From IMG/VR virus record IMGVR_UViG_3300030390_001178, positions 1-20,963 of that record: 20,963 bases of DNA; one strand, written 5' to 3'. Shown here piece after piece: positions 1-8,018 of the stretch. Positions within the stretch are counted from its first letter, which is position 1; every line of letters begins with the position of its first letter. Source of the stretch: a virus. Below the pieces are notes generated by a model that was not told the origin of the DNA, did no database searches, and saw only the letters and a list, made by a program, of their open reading frames with translations. The position numbers were made by a program, and so were the translations under genes.

Positions 1-1130
1 CGTCTGGTTTATATTCTCTTTTTATCCCAATGGAGTGGAACTACGAAGGATTTATTGATGAACACGGAAGTCCAGTCTTCGATAATCCAGATCATGATGT
101 CTTCGACCCACACGGAGAGTTAATAGATATAGGTGTTGTAGAAAACTGGCAAAATGAAGCTGACGGTTTAAAAAACGATCAAGACGCATTAAACGAGTTT
201 TACAGACAATTTCCTCGAACTACTGAGCATGCGTTTAGAGATGAGGCAAGTAATAGTATATTTAACTTAACTAAGCTATACGAGCAGATAGATTATAACG
301 AAGAACTAGGTAGAACTTTAGGTTTGTCAACTGGTAGTTTTCAATGGGTAAACGGTGTTAAAGATACTCAAGTAATGTTTTACCCAGACCCAAAAGGTAG
401 GTTTAAAGTTAGTTGGATCCCACCTACTCACTTACAAAACAATATAGTTGTAAAAAATGGAATACGATACCCAGGAAATGATCACATCGGTGCGTTTGGC
501 TGTGACAGTTACGATATTAGTGGTACTGTTGATGGTAAAGGATCTAAAGGAGCGTTACATGGATTGACAAAGTTTTCAATGGAAGATGCACCTCCAAGTC
601 AATTTTTTTTAGAATATGTAGCAAGACCGCAAACTGCAGAAATGTTTTTTGAAGATATACTATGTGCTTTAGTTTTTTATGGTATGCCAATGCTCGCTGA
701 AAACAACAAACCTAGATTACTATACTACTTAAGACGTAGAGGTTATAGAGGTTACAGTATGAACAGGCCAGACAAACTATGGAATAAGTTATCTGTAACT
801 GAAAAAGAAATAGGTGGAATACCTAATACAAGTGAAGATATAAAACAAGCACATGCTGCAGCTATAGAAATGTATATACAGCAATATGTTGGTAACGTTG
901 GAGATGATAAATACGGAAGTATGTATTTTAATAGAACTTTAAATGATTGGTCAAAGTTTGATATAAACAAAAGAACAAAGTATGACGCTACAATAAGCTC
1001 AGGATTAGCAATAATGGCTTGTAATAGAAACTTATATAAACCAAACCCAAAGCAGTTCAAACAACCAATCAACATAAATATATCAAGATACAATAATAAA
1101 GCAGGACATTCTAAAATAATTAAACGATAA
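1..1130 (+). CDS. terL: Terminase large subunit, C-terminal part (5' end outside window)
   Basis: The motor of DNA packaging: an ATPase plus nuclease that cuts the concatemer and docks on the portal. Only the back part is present. The reading frame is already open from base 3, and the residues before the first in-frame ATG (base 30) read SGLYSLFIP, a continuation of the protein, so that ATG is not the start. Counting from it, an RNase H-like nuclease domain is visible, with acidic residues at the expected places: D159 in GCDSYD after a hydrophobic strand, E224 in LAENNKPRLLYYLRRRGYRG, and D319 in KYDATISSGLA near the end. The Walker ATPase motifs must lie upstream of the window. The stop is one base before the portal start (TAA-T-ATG), which suggests coupled translation. 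Assignment rests on remembered family motifs and on the portal next door; I consider it firm. Confidence 0.9.
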   Translation, partial: SGLYSLFIPMEWNYEGFIDEHGSPVFDNPDHDVFDPHGELIDIGVVENWQNEADGLKNDQDALNEFYRQFPRTTEHAFRDEASNSIFNLTKLYEQIDYNEELGRTLGLSTGSFQWVNGVKDTQVMFYPDPKGRFKVSWIPPTHLQNNIVVKNGIRYPGNDHIGAFGCDSYDISGTVDGKGSKGALHGLTKFSMEDAPPSQFFLEYVARPQTAEMFFEDILCALVFYGMPMLAENNKPRLLYYLRRRGYRGYSMNRPDKLWNKLSVTEKEIGGIPNTSEDIKQAHAAAIEMYIQQYVGNVGDDKYGSMYFNRTLNDWSKFDINKRTKYDATISSGLAIMACNRNLYKPNPKQFKQPININISRYNNKAGHSKIIKR

Positions 1131-1131
1131 T

Positions 1132-3540
1132 ATGGCACAGTCTGTACATAAAAATTTTCCTTCTCAAGTTGTTAGTGATCTCGAAAAGATTACTAGCGAG
1201 TATGGTCTAGAAGTTGGTAAGGCAATTGAATCAGAATGGTTTGATGATGCTGGCTCTCATAGATATTCACATACAAACAGAAAGTTTCATAACCTTAGGT
1301 TATACGCTAGAGGAGAGCAATCAATACAAAAATATAAAGATGAATTGTCTATTAACGGTGATTTGTCTTATCTTAATTTAGACTGGACACCAGTGCCAAT
1401 TATACCTAAGTTTGTAGACATAGTTGTTAATGGTATGGCTGGAAGAGGATATGATATAAAATCATATTCACAAGATCAGTATGGTGTTAGTAAAAGAACT
1501 GAATACATGAACAGCATGATAGCTGACATGGAAACAAAAGAGTTTAACAATGCTGCTAAACAACAGCTGAATATAGATATGTATGAAAACGATCCTTCTG
1601 AGCTACCTGATACAAAAGCTGAGTTAGAATTACACATGCAATTAAATTATAAGCAAGCTGTTGAAGTTGCAAACGAAGAAGCTATAAATACTTTGTTAGA
1701 TGGTAGTAAATACGATTTAATAAGAAGAAGATGTTTAGAAGATTTAACTGTTTTAGGTATGGCTGTAACTAAAACTAGTTTTAACTGGTCTGAAGGAGCT
1801 AAAGTAGAGTATGTAGATCCAGCGAACTTAATTTATTCATATACTGATTCACCTTATTTTGAAGACATATACTATGTAGGTGAGGTTAAAGAAATACCTA
1901 TAAATGAATTAGCTAAAGAGTTTCCAAAATTAACAGAATTTGATTTAGAAGATATACATAAACTATACAACCCAAGTAACTCAAGTAAGTATAGATCACA
2001 AGGTAGTCAAGATAAAAATAAAATATCTCTATTATACTTTAACTATAAGACGTACATGAATGACACCTACAAGATTAAAACTTTAGGGTCTGGTGCTGAA
2101 AAAGCTATATCAAGAGATGATAGTTTTAATCCTCCTGAAGGTGTTGAAGATTATTCAAAAGTTCAAAGAACTGTTGAGTGCTTATTTGAAGGTGTTAAAA
2201 TAGTAGGTACCGATAAGCTATTGAAATGGGAAAAAGCTGACAACATGATGAGAACTAAGAGTGATTTTAACAAAGTTAAAATGAATTACTCTATAGTTGC
2301 ACCTAAAATGTATAATGGTAAAATAGAATCACTTGTAAGCAGAATTACTAGCTTTGCTGATATGATACAGCTTACTCACTTAAAAATACAACAGGTACTG
2401 TCTAGAATGGTTCCTGATGGTGTTTACTTAGACATAGACGGTTTAGCTGAGGTTGATTTAGGAAATGGAACAAATTACAATGCTCAAGAAGCGTTAAACA
2501 TGTTTTTTCAAACTGGTTCTGTTGTTGGTAGATCGTTCACCGGTGATGGTGATCAAAACCCAGGAAAAATACCTATACAAGAAATTTCAAATGGAGCTGG
2601 TGCAGGTAATAAATTACAAGCACTTATAGGTAACTATAACTACTATCTGCAGATGATTAGAGATGTAACTGGTTTAAACGAAGCTAGAGATGCTTCAACA
2701 CCAGACTCTAGATCATTAGTTGGTATACAAAAGTTGGCGGCTGCAAATTCTAACGTAGCAACAAGACATATATTAGATGCTTCATTGTTTTTAACAGTAG
2801 AAACCTCAGAGCAATTATCATTAAGAATATCTGATATTATAGAATATTCACCAACAAAAAATGCTTTCATACAAGCTATAGGTGCTCACAACGTAGCAAC
2901 TTTAGAAGAAATGAAAGAGTTACATTTGTATGATTTTGGTATATTTATCGAGCTTATGCCTGATGAAGAAGAAAAACAAATACTAGAAAACAATATTCAA
3001 ATGGCTATACAAAAAGGAGCATTAGATGTTGATGATGCTATAGACATTAGAAGTGTTAGAAATTTAAAAATGGCTAACCAATTGTTAAAGTACAAAAAGA
3101 AAAAGAAACTTGAGCGAGATCAAGCCATGCAACAACAAAATATAAAAGCGCAAGGAGAGTCTCAACAGCAAGCGGCACAAGCAACAGCTCAAGCTGAAAT
3201 GCAAAAAAATGAACAAAAAGCTCAAATGGACATGCAGCTTGAAGAAAAAAGAAGTACATTAAAAGTTGAATACATGAAGCAAGAAGCTGAAATGAAAATG
3301 AAACTAATGGACAAAGAGTTTGAAATAAATATGAAGCTTAGAAACATGGACAACCAAGCTTCGTCTGCAAAAGAAACTCAAAAAGATGATCGTAAAGACG
3401 AAAGAACAAAGATACAAGCAAGTCAGCAAAGCCAACTAGTGGATCAAAAGAAAAATGAATCTACACCTAAAAACTTTGAGTCAGCGGGTAATGATACATT
3501 AAACACTGGTATGGGAGTTTCTGGCTTAGGCAATTTTTAA
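1132..3540 (+). CDS. Portal protein (crAss-like, about 800 aa)
   Basis: Forms the dodecameric ring at one capsid vertex through which DNA enters and leaves. Recognisable stretches are IPKFVDIVVNGM around residue 92, VDPANLIYSYTDSPYFED around 228-245, and VTGLNEARDASTPDSRSLVG around 512-531, all of the kind seen in portals of crAss-like and related Bacteroidota phages. At 802 aa it is much longer than typical siphophage portals but in line with crAss-like ones. Residues about 655-775 are a Lys/Gln/Glu/Met/Ala-rich stretch predicted to be long helix or coiled coil, followed by a Gly/Asn tail ending in SGLGNF. By analogy with known portals this extension would form the barrel or reach into the capsid interior. 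It lies directly after the terminase and before the scaffold-like gene, the normal position. Start at 1132 follows the terminase stop by one base; no Shine-Dalgarno site. Confidence 0.9.
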   Translation: MAQSVHKNFPSQVVSDLEKITSEYGLEVGKAIESEWFDDAGSHRYSHTNRKFHNLRLYARGEQSIQKYKDELSINGDLSYLNLDWTPVPIIPKFVDIVVNGMAGRGYDIKSYSQDQYGVSKRTEYMNSMIADMETKEFNNAAKQQLNIDMYENDPSELPDTKAELELHMQLNYKQAVEVANEEAINTLLDGSKYDLIRRRCLEDLTVLGMAVTKTSFNWSEGAKVEYVDPANLIYSYTDSPYFEDIYYVGEVKEIPINELAKEFPKLTEFDLEDIHKLYNPSNSSKYRSQGSQDKNKISLLYFNYKTYMNDTYKIKTLGSGAEKAISRDDSFNPPEGVEDYSKVQRTVECLFEGVKIVGTDKLLKWEKADNMMRTKSDFNKVKMNYSIVAPKMYNGKIESLVSRITSFADMIQLTHLKIQQVLSRMVPDGVYLDIDGLAEVDLGNGTNYNAQEALNMFFQTGSVVGRSFTGDGDQNPGKIPIQEISNGAGAGNKLQALIGNYNYYLQMIRDVTGLNEARDASTPDSRSLVGIQKLAAANSNVATRHILDASLFLTVETSEQLSLRISDIIEYSPTKNAFIQAIGAHNVATLEEMKELHLYDFGIFIELMPDEEEKQILENNIQMAIQKGALDVDDAIDIRSVRNLKMANQLLKYKKKKKLERDQAMQQQNIKAQGESQQQAAQATAQAEMQKNEQKAQMDMQLEEKRSTLKVEYMKQEAEMKMKLMDKEFEINMKLRNMDNQASSAKETQKDDRKDERTKIQASQQSQLVDQKKNESTPKNFESAGNDTLNTGMGVSGLGNF

Positions 3541-3564
3541 CTAATTATTTAATATTATTATATC

Positions 3565-4698
3565 ATGGATGAAAACAAAGAAGTGACCGAAGAGGTTACA
3601 CAAGAAACTGTAGAGCAAACTACAGAACCTCAGGTTGAAGAAAAACAAGAAGATTCACCAGTATCTATAAACGAAGATGGTGATTACAAAATAGATTTAA
3701 CAAAAATACCAACAGAAGAAATAACACCAGAAACAAATGAAACCACAGAAACAACAGAAGTTGCAGAAGATAACACTGACAACGAGGGAGTGGTTGGAGT
3801 CGATGAAGATGCCAATGCCCCAGAAGAACAAGAAAAAATACAACCGGAAGCAGAAACACAAGAAGATGAATACATAGATGTTCCAGAAGGTGTTGAAAAG
3901 CTAGTAGAGTTTATGAACGAAACCGGTGGAGATATTAATGATTACGTAAAGCTGAACACTAACGTTGAAGAAATGGACGATTCAGAAATACTAAGTGATT
4001 ATTACAAAAAGACAAAACCTCATCTTAATGCAGAAGAAATTAACTTTATGTTAGAAGATAGATTTTCGTATGACGAAGAAGCTGCAGATGAGATAGATAT
4101 AAAAAGAAAAAAGTTAGCCTTAAAAGAGCAAGTTGCTGAGGCTAAGTCCTATCTAGACGGGCAAAAGTCTAAATACTATGAAGATGTCAAAGCTGGAAGC
4201 AAGCTTAGTGATGAGCAGCAAAAAGCAATTGAATTCTTTAATAGATATAGTCAGGAAGAAAAGCAAAATGAAAAAGTTGTACAAGATCAACAACAAGCCT
4301 TTTTAAATAAAACAAATCAAGTTTTTGAAAACTTTGATGGGTTTGATTTTAATGTAGGTGACAAAACGATTAAGTATAACGTTTCTGATGTAGATTCTTT
4401 AAAAAACAAACAGGTCGATATTAACAATTTTGTTGGGAAGTTCCTAAACGAAGATTCAGTTATGGACGATGCTGCTGGTTACCACAAGGGTCTATTTACC
4501 GCTATGAACCCTGACGCAATAGCTAAACATTTCTATGAACAAGGGCGAACAGACGCTGTGAAGCAAACTGTCGCTGAGTCCAAGAACATTAACACATCGA
4601 GAGAGTCTCATAAAGTTTATGAAGGTGAAGGAGGTATTAAGTTTAAAGTTTTAGGTGAAGGATCAAGTGATATGAAGCTAAGAATAAAAAAACGATAA
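3565..4698 (+). CDS. Acidic head protein, probable capsid scaffold
   Basis: A 377-aa protein between portal and major capsid genes, where scaffolding proteins usually sit. The first 115 or so residues are extremely acidic and rich in Glu, Thr, Val and Gln (starting MDENKEVTEEVTQETVEQT) and are probably disordered. Residues about 125-250 look helical (NFMLEDRFSYDEEAADEI, then a Lys/Glu/Gln-rich helix). The last residues turn strongly basic (MKLRIKKR). An acidic, helical protein with a small basic C-terminal tip that can touch the coat protein is the usual build of phage scaffolds. No protease motif is visible. The call rests on position and composition, not on a recognised domain; it could instead be another internal head protein. 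Confidence 0.65.
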   Translation: MDENKEVTEEVTQETVEQTTEPQVEEKQEDSPVSINEDGDYKIDLTKIPTEEITPETNETTETTEVAEDNTDNEGVVGVDEDANAPEEQEKIQPEAETQEDEYIDVPEGVEKLVEFMNETGGDINDYVKLNTNVEEMDDSEILSDYYKKTKPHLNAEEINFMLEDRFSYDEEAADEIDIKRKKLALKEQVAEAKSYLDGQKSKYYEDVKAGSKLSDEQQKAIEFFNRYSQEEKQNEKVVQDQQQAFLNKTNQVFENFDGFDFNVGDKTIKYNVSDVDSLKNKQVDINNFVGKFLNEDSVMDDAAGYHKGLFTAMNPDAIAKHFYEQGRTDAVKQTVAESKNINTSRESHKVYEGEGGIKFKVLGEGSSDMKLRIKKR

Positions 4699-4726
4699 CT
4701 AAATATTAATTTAAACATTTAAAATT

Positions 4727-6190
4727 ATGGCTGTAACAGGTGTAGCGGCTGCTGGATATACTCCAGCACCGATGAAACAAACACTAGCGAGCGCGTACAT
4801 TGATTTCGCAAACGCTGGTTCGAACAGTGCAAACTGGGCGCAACAATATTTACCAGATCTTATGGAAAAAGAAGCTGAGGTTTTTGGAAACAGAACTATC
4901 TCAGGATTTCTTTCACAAGTAGGAGCTGAAGAGTCTATGACTGCTGATCAAGTTATTTGGTCTGAGCAAGGTAGATTACATTTATCTTACAAATTAGTAA
5001 CAGGAAGTAACTCAGGTGGTGCTTTAAGATTGGCTATGGGTAGTGCTACTGATGTTGATGGTAACCTTGTAGGTACTTCTGGTGCTGATCACGGTATTCG
5101 TGAAGGTGATATGTTATTAGTATCTGATAATGATACTACTATTAGAGTATTTGTAAATGATTTACCAAGTACAACAACTATTGACTGTGAAAGATACGAT
5201 GGTAATGCTTCAGGTAATGCTGGTTTAACTGGTAACTTATCTGTATTAGTTTACGGTTCGGAATACGTTAAAGGTGCTATTGGAAGAGCAGGTGCTAACA
5301 AACCACAATTCAAATCTAGAACTAACAAGCCAATTATACTAAAAGACAAGTATGAGATCTCTGGATCTGACGCTTCTCAAATTGGTTGGGTTGAAGTTTC
5401 TGGTGAAGAAGGACAAAACGGTTACTTATGGTACTTAAAAGCTTCTGGTGATACTAAAGCTCGTTTCAACGATTACTTAGAAATGGCATTATGTGAGTCA
5501 GTAAAAGCTACTACTTTAACTGCTACTGTATCTACAATTACTGGTGCTGCTGGTCAAATCAACGGTACTGAAGGTTTATGGCAAGCGCTAGAAACTAGAG
5601 GTAATATATCTAACGCATTAGATGGAGCTTCTCCTTCTGCTGCATTAACTGAGTTTGACGATATTATCGATGAGCTTGATGCTAATGGTGCAATTGAAGA
5701 AAACATGTTATTCTTAGATAGAAAAACTTCTTTATCTTTAGATGATATGCTAGCTGGTATTTCTGATGGTGCTCAAGGTGGTACTTCTTTTGGTGTATTT
5801 AACAACGAAGAAGATATGGCATTAAACTTAGGTTTCTCTGGTTTCAGACGTGGATCTTACGATTTCTACAAGTCTGATTTCAAATATCTAAATGACAAGT
5901 CTACAAGAGGATTAATTAACACTACAGATTCAGCTAATGCCATTCATGGTGTTATGATACCTGCAGGTGTATCTTCTGTATATGACCAATCATTAGGAAG
6001 AAATCTAAAGAGACCTTTCTTACATGTAAGATATAGACAATCTAATATGGAAAGCAGAAAGTACAAAACTTGGACTACTGGTTCAGTTGGTGCTACTACT
6101 TCTGATTTAGATGCTATGGAGATGCATTTCTTATCTGAAAGATGTTTAGTTGTACAAGGAGCTAATAACTTTGTATTACTAAAAGGATAA
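4727..6190 (+). CDS. Major capsid protein (HK97-fold expected)
   Basis: The 487-aa shell subunit. Size, position after the scaffold-like gene and sequence character (an N-terminal arm with PAPMKQTLASAYIDFANAGS, then WAQQYLPDLMEKEAEVFGNR, and a C-terminal MEMHFLSERCLVVQGANNFV) agree with major capsid proteins of crAss-like and related marine phages, which are expected to have the HK97 fold. Codon choice is more uniform than in the neighbours: glycine is mostly GGT, threonine ACT, serine TCT, alanine GCT, and CGT and ATC appear more often than in portal or terminase, as expected for the most abundant virion protein. The leader before the ATG is A/T-only for over 20 bases. A strong hairpin terminator-like element begins 13 bases after the stop, consistent with the gene being the end of a highly expressed transcript. 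No separate fused domain or decoration insertion is obvious by eye. Confidence 0.87.
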   Translation: MAVTGVAAAGYTPAPMKQTLASAYIDFANAGSNSANWAQQYLPDLMEKEAEVFGNRTISGFLSQVGAEESMTADQVIWSEQGRLHLSYKLVTGSNSGGALRLAMGSATDVDGNLVGTSGADHGIREGDMLLVSDNDTTIRVFVNDLPSTTTIDCERYDGNASGNAGLTGNLSVLVYGSEYVKGAIGRAGANKPQFKSRTNKPIILKDKYEISGSDASQIGWVEVSGEEGQNGYLWYLKASGDTKARFNDYLEMALCESVKATTLTATVSTITGAAGQINGTEGLWQALETRGNISNALDGASPSAALTEFDDIIDELDANGAIEENMLFLDRKTSLSLDDMLAGISDGAQGGTSFGVFNNEEDMALNLGFSGFRRGSYDFYKSDFKYLNDKSTRGLINTTDSANAIHGVMIPAGVSSVYDQSLGRNLKRPFLHVRYRQSNMESRKYKTWTTGSVGATTSDLDAMEMHFLSERCLVVQGANNFVLLKG

Positions 6191-6202
6191 GCAACACTTT
6201 TT

Positions 6203-6240
6203 AAAAGAACCGGGGCTTCGGCCTCGGTCCTTTTATTTTT
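6203..6240 (+). terminator. Rho-independent terminator after the capsid gene
   Basis: Arms 6203-6216 and 6221-6234 pair over 14 positions around a TTCG loop (6217-6220) closed by C-G, the very stable C(UUCG)G tetraloop. Only two positions are imperfect: one G-T wobble (6213/6224) and one A-C mismatch (6208/6229). The stem is followed by a T-rich run to about 6243. The arm begins with AAAA, so the other strand also ends in a T-run. Since all downstream genes are on the same strand and only about 26 bases remain before the next ATG, it more likely attenuates than blocks transcription. Confidence 0.9.
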
Positions 6241-6266
6241 TTTATTAACTTATATTATATTATATT

Positions 6267-7130
6267 ATGGCAAAAGCAAAAAAAGCTTACGCAGGAGATC
6301 CTGGCGATGAGCATGTAGAAAAACACGTGGTAGAAACTCCAGTAATGGAAGCACCACCGGTTGTAAAACAACCAAAAAGAAAAGAACCAACCAATAAAAC
6401 AACTAGTGATGGTTGGGAAATAAAAAACAGGCGCTACGTATTAGCTGATGGTAAAACTCCGTTATCATATTCAATGAGAACAAAAGAGCTTTATTATTAC
6501 GACGAAGAGAAAGGTTATGAAAGAGAAATTCAGTATACTGAAAATCAAAGAACACCTTTTGTTGAAGAATTTAAAGGGCAAGTTAGACCTGGTAGAATAG
6601 TTTTTAGAGAAGGAGTTATGTATGTACCAAAAGAAAAAGTAAACTTACAAAAGTTTTTATCTATTTATCACCCATCGGCTGGTAAAAAATGGTACGAAGT
6701 TCAACCTGTTCAAAAAGCAAATACACAATTAGAAACTTTAAATCTAGAGGTCGATGCAATGGTAGCTGCTAGACAATTAGACATTGACATGGTTGAAGCA
6801 ATAATGAGAGTAGAGATTGGATCTAGCGTAGCTAAGATGACTTCTAAAGAGCTTAAACGAGATGTACTTGTATTAGCTAAAGAACGACCTGTTTTATTCT
6901 TAGAGTTATGTGCGGATGAGAATATTCACCTTAGAAATATTGGTATAAAAGCCGTAGAAAGAAACGTTATAAATTTATCTGATGACCAAAGAACATTTAC
7001 TTGGGCTTCAACAAAAAGAAAACTAATGAACGTTCCTTATAACGAGCACCCGTATTCAGCTTTAGCTGCTTGGTTTAAAACTGACGAAGGTATGGCAGTT
7101 TTACAATCAATTGAAAAACAATTAAAGTAA
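6267..7130 (+). CDS. Conserved phage protein of unknown function, head/neck region
   Basis: A 287-aa soluble protein directly after the capsid gene. The N-terminus (to about residue 45) is Lys/Pro/Val/Glu-rich and probably disordered. Residues about 48-130 look like a compact beta-rich domain (RRYVLADGKTPLSYSMR, then LYYYDEEKGYEREIQYTENQ). Residues about 150-287 are mainly helical and end in a well-structured segment with NIHLRNIGIKAVERNVINLS and HPYSALAAWFKTDEG. No catalytic motif, membrane segment or signal peptide is seen. I have the impression that similar proteins occur next to capsid genes in marine phages, but I cannot assign a role. Position suggests a capsid-associated, decoration or head-completion protein. 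The gene is bracketed by two UUCG hairpins, one before and one after, so its mRNA may be separately processed or expressed. Start chosen at 6267 after an A/T-only leader; no Shine-Dalgarno site. Confidence 0.7.
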   Translation: MAKAKKAYAGDPGDEHVEKHVVETPVMEAPPVVKQPKRKEPTNKTTSDGWEIKNRRYVLADGKTPLSYSMRTKELYYYDEEKGYEREIQYTENQRTPFVEEFKGQVRPGRIVFREGVMYVPKEKVNLQKFLSIYHPSAGKKWYEVQPVQKANTQLETLNLEVDAMVAARQLDIDMVEAIMRVEIGSSVAKMTSKELKRDVLVLAKERPVLFLELCADENIHLRNIGIKAVERNVINLSDDQRTFTWASTKRKLMNVPYNEHPYSALAAWFKTDEGMAVLQSIEKQLK

Positions 7131-7135
7131 AAACC

Positions 7136-7176
7136 TTGTAGGAGCAGTCGCTCTTCGGGGCGATTGCAAACTACAA
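7136..7176 (+). other. Two-part RNA hairpin with UUCG loop, no U-tract
   Basis: An outer stem of 6 pairs (7136-7141 with 7171-7176) and an inner stem of 10 pairs (7144-7153 with 7158-7167, two of them G-T wobbles) are separated by a small internal loop (GA against AAA) and capped by TTCG at 7154-7157. It lies entirely between the stop at 7130 and the ATG at 7191. On the + strand it is followed by A/T-mixed sequence without a T-run, so it does not look like a standard terminator; on the - strand a short T-run follows, but no minus-strand gene exists. It may be an mRNA stability or processing element, or a degenerate terminator. Confidence 0.65.
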
Positions 7177-7190
7177 AATTAAAAATATAT

Positions 7191-8012
7191 ATGGCAATAA
7201 TAGTAGCTGGTCAAACAACCATAAGCATAGATACGGTTTATCAAAGAGTTTTAGCTTTGGCTAATAAAGAACAAAGAGGCTATATTACGCCACAAGAATT
7301 TAACTTGCACGCTAACCAAGCTCAATTAGATATATTTGAGCAATACTTTTATGACTTAGCAGCAAAAACAGCATTAACTAGAAGAGAAGAAGCTGGGCAA
7401 CAACCCGGAAGCAATTCTGAATTAGCTCCTGACTTTGGAGATACCGTAAATATACTTAGAGAAAAACTATCTATATACAAAGGTACTGATGTTGCTTTAC
7501 CATTTTCAGCTGCAAACAAGTCTTATAGTTTGCCAGCATTAAGTTCTACAATTTATAGAACTGGACGATTGTACTATTCTGGTACTGATGGATCGTCAAT
7601 CCCAATAAAACTTATTGAACAAACAGACATCAATACTATAGTTGATATGTATGCGGCTAGAAATAATAGCAGGTGGCATATTGCTGATGTACCTGATTTT
7701 TATTACACAGAAAATCTTGATGGTAGTTTTACATTATACAAAGAAAACAGTATAAGCCCAGTTACTGCTGCAAGTCAATTAAAAATAGAAGTTATAGCTG
7801 AGGTTCCAAGAGAAGTAAATTGGGGATATGTAGTTGTTAATGAAAAAGCTTTATACAATAGTACAACGGCTGTAGACTTTAACATGCATAGATCAGAAGA
7901 AACAAACTTAGTTATAAAAATATTAGAATTAGCTGGTATAACAATTAACAAACCAGGCTTAGTAACAATTGCTGGTGGAGAAGAACAACAAAACGACGCA
8001 CAAACAAAATAA
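7191..8012 (+). CDS. Head-tail connector / ring protein 1
   Basis: A 273-aa protein expected to sit below the portal. Residues 25-56 carry a stretch I recognise from connector proteins of crAss-like and many marine phages (NKEQRGYITPQEFNL followed by an Asn-Gln-Ala-Gln helix and YFYDL). The middle is beta-rich (SSTIYRTGRLYYSG, then VPDFYYTENLDGSFTLY), and near the C-terminus comes the helix TNLVIKILELAGITINKPG. The tail is Glu/Gln-rich. The start is set at the ATG at 7191, 14 bases after the hairpin; an upstream in-frame TTG at 7164 lies within the hairpin and adds only a nine-residue extension of no family likeness. The next gene follows six bases after the stop, and both products would form successive rings of the neck. 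Naming as ring/connector is by family resemblance and position; the exact ring is uncertain. Confidence 0.75.
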   Translation: MAIIVAGQTTISIDTVYQRVLALANKEQRGYITPQEFNLHANQAQLDIFEQYFYDLAAKTALTRREEAGQQPGSNSELAPDFGDTVNILREKLSIYKGTDVALPFSAANKSYSLPALSSTIYRTGRLYYSGTDGSSIPIKLIEQTDINTIVDMYAARNNSRWHIADVPDFYYTENLDGSFTLYKENSISPVTAASQLKIEVIAEVPREVNWGYVVVNEKALYNSTTAVDFNMHRSEETNLVIKILELAGITINKPGLVTIAGGEEQQNDAQTK

Positions 8013-8018
8013 TAAAAC

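Noticed and set aside
30-32. ATG as the start of the first gene
   Set aside because: The frame is open back to base 3 and the preceding residues fit the terminase; a nuclease-only terminase would be abnormal.
752-1138. Minus-strand open frames over the terminase and other genes (also 2643-2870, 7775-8050, 11798-12076, 16303-16605, 20412-20954)
   Set aside because: All lie opposite strongly supported + strand genes, have hydrophobic or low-complexity products expected of antisense translation, and no leader or family likeness.
6251-6265. Three TATAT units as a tandem-repeat origin or operator
   Set aside because: Too short and simple; more likely an A/T leader for the next gene.
7164-7166. 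TTG start giving a nine-residue longer connector protein
   Set aside because: It lies inside the 3' arm of a hairpin; the ATG at 7191 has a normal A/T-rich leader and starts the family-like sequence.
7136-7176. tRNA or tRNA-like structure
   Set aside because: Only one extended hairpin with a TTCG loop; no cloverleaf arms, no T-loop or anticodon arrangement.
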